In this document: in pieces, positions 18,701 to 18,934 of the stretch
Position numbering within the stretch: position 1 is the first letter of the stretch
How the letters are laid out: the number at the start of each line of letters is the position of its first letter
NCBI GenBank assembly: GCA_001598975.1
Contig: BBXU01000785.1
Span: 1 to 18,934 of the forward strand
From: Parachlorella kessleri
Lineage: Eukaryota; Chlorophyta; Trebouxiophyceae; Chlorellales; Chlorellaceae
DNA: 18,934 nucleotides
Reading direction: 5' to 3'
Made by a program: the position numbers and the translations under genes
The notes under the pieces: generated by a model
The model's database searches: none
The model's input: only the letters and a program-made list of their open reading frames with translations
Told to the model about the DNA's origin: nothing

Positions 18701-18934
18701 CCCAGCAGCGGCAGAAGCATCAGCTGCGCTTGCAGGAAGGTGACCTGTGGCAGCAGAATCTTTTGGAGTTCAGGCAGCAGCCCCAGCCCGTACAGCAGCA
18801 GCAGCAGGAGCAGCCAAGCAGGCCGCAAGGGGACGTGTGGCGGCAGGGCCTGCGGGTGAAGCAGCAGAACCACCAGCAGCGGGAGCAGCCAAGACTGCAG
18901 CAAGCTGACCTGTGGCAGCAGAGTTGTTTGCTGG
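15704..18934 (+). CDS. Large unrecognised protein with Pro/Ser/Ala- and Gln-rich repeats (3' partial)
   Basis: Three exons are proposed: 15704-16141, 16344-16658 and 16864 to beyond the window, all GT..AG and phase 0, giving at least 941 residues with no stop before 18934. The family is not recognised. Exons 1 and 2 (about 250 residues) look globular: SNKILSTQRRRVVLDKERR, VYETYDMTPGWLRKKTRK, and across the junction LAYGLGDE then VDPVGAIFRVFTLACIAARR and RGLPNALPEGDPSIGLNG. Exon 3 is 2,071 nt of continuous open frame. It starts Pro/Ser/Thr/Ala-rich with a degenerate 17-18-residue repeat, passes through Ser/Gly-rich then Ala-rich parts, and becomes Gln-rich with repeated D-L/V-W-Q/R-Q motifs. 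The composition suggests a disordered regulatory or scaffold protein (inference). Exon 1 overlaps a second open frame at 15581-15963 and might hide a short intron ending at 16008 or 16022. Exon 3 could instead begin at 16794. Confidence 0.65.
17140..17568 (+). repeat. Degenerate 51/54-bp coding repeat (x-L-A-A motif)
   Basis: CTG codons in the recurrent context Thr/Ser-x-Leu-Ala-Ala begin at 17140, 17194, 17347, 17398, 17464, 17515 and 17566. The spacings are 54, 153, 51, 66, 51 and 51 bp, mostly multiples of 17 or 18 codons. The DNA around each reads close to CTGGCAGCC. It is an old, diverged tandem repeat within the large last exon. Confidence 0.6.
18667..18934 (+). repeat. CAG-rich coding repeat with D-L-W-Q-Q motifs
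   Basis: The right edge encodes Gln-rich protein in which Asp-Leu/Val-Trp-Gln/Arg-Gln recurs at 18742, 18832 and 18907 (30 and 25 codons apart). Each copy is followed by a basic, Gln-rich linker. The array continues out of the window. Confidence 0.75.

Noticed and set aside
17253..18903. Long minus-strand open frames (17253-17825, 17774-18271, 18048-18662, 18520-18903)
   Set aside because: They are antisense to the continuous plus-strand exon. They arise from its CAG/GCA-rich codons, consist of Leu/Ala/Cys low complexity, and change frame every few hundred bases.
1..18934. tRNA, rRNA, transposon, CRISPR or prokaryotic operon
   Set aside because: I saw no tRNA T-arm consensus, terminal repeats with transposase, reverse transcriptase motifs, spaced direct repeats or Shine-Dalgarno-led gene strings. 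The spliced genes argue for a eukaryotic nuclear locus.

Overview
This is a nuclear fragment of a green alga, most likely a trebouxiophyte of the Coccomyxa/Chlorella type. The lineage is my inference. What the sequence shows is intron-dense genes with GT..AG introns of roughly 60-750 nt, acceptors that nearly always read TGCAG or CCAG, Ala/Gln/Ser-rich low-complexity segments rich in CAG/GCA codons, moderate GC content, and algal or plastid-type families (SOUL, METTL21-like, algal sulfotransferase-like). No bacterial operon, phage, transposon, CRISPR array, tRNA or rRNA was recognised. I built the gene models by joining open exons at GT..AG borders and requiring the codon phase to match at every junction. 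None has transcript support.

Layout, left to right. (1) 633-2350, minus: four exons, about 223 aa, an unrecognised organelle-targeted protein with two membrane segments and a charged C-terminal tail. (2) 2980-5994, minus: eight exons, 456 aa, two CCCH zinc fingers and a C-terminal U-box, which suggests an RNA-binding E3 ubiquitin ligase. (3) 6183-7532, plus: four exons, 229 aa, a METTL21-type protein-lysine methyltransferase. (4) 8447-10735, minus: seven exons, about 421 aa, a type II membrane P-loop sulfotransferase-like protein with a long Gln-rich tail. (5) 10908-12574, plus: four exons, 215 aa, a plastid-type SOUL heme-binding protein. (6) 12953-14507, plus: about four exons, 271 aa, an unrecognised protein with a C-terminal tail anchor; its 5' part is uncertain. 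(7) 15704 to beyond 18934, plus: three exons, at least 941 residues, an unrecognised very long Pro/Ala/Ser- then Gln-rich protein that runs off the window.

Genes 2/3 and 4/5 are divergent pairs about 190 and 170 bp apart, so each pair probably shares a promoter. Genes 3/4 converge across about 0.9 kb of noncoding sequence. Genes 1/2 and 5/6/7 are head-to-tail. The neighbours do not form a pathway, which is normal for an algal chromosome. The items most worth a second look are the CCCH+U-box fusion, the giant repetitive ORF at the right edge, the tail-anchored orphan, and the sulfotransferase whose start codon appears to be an exon end.
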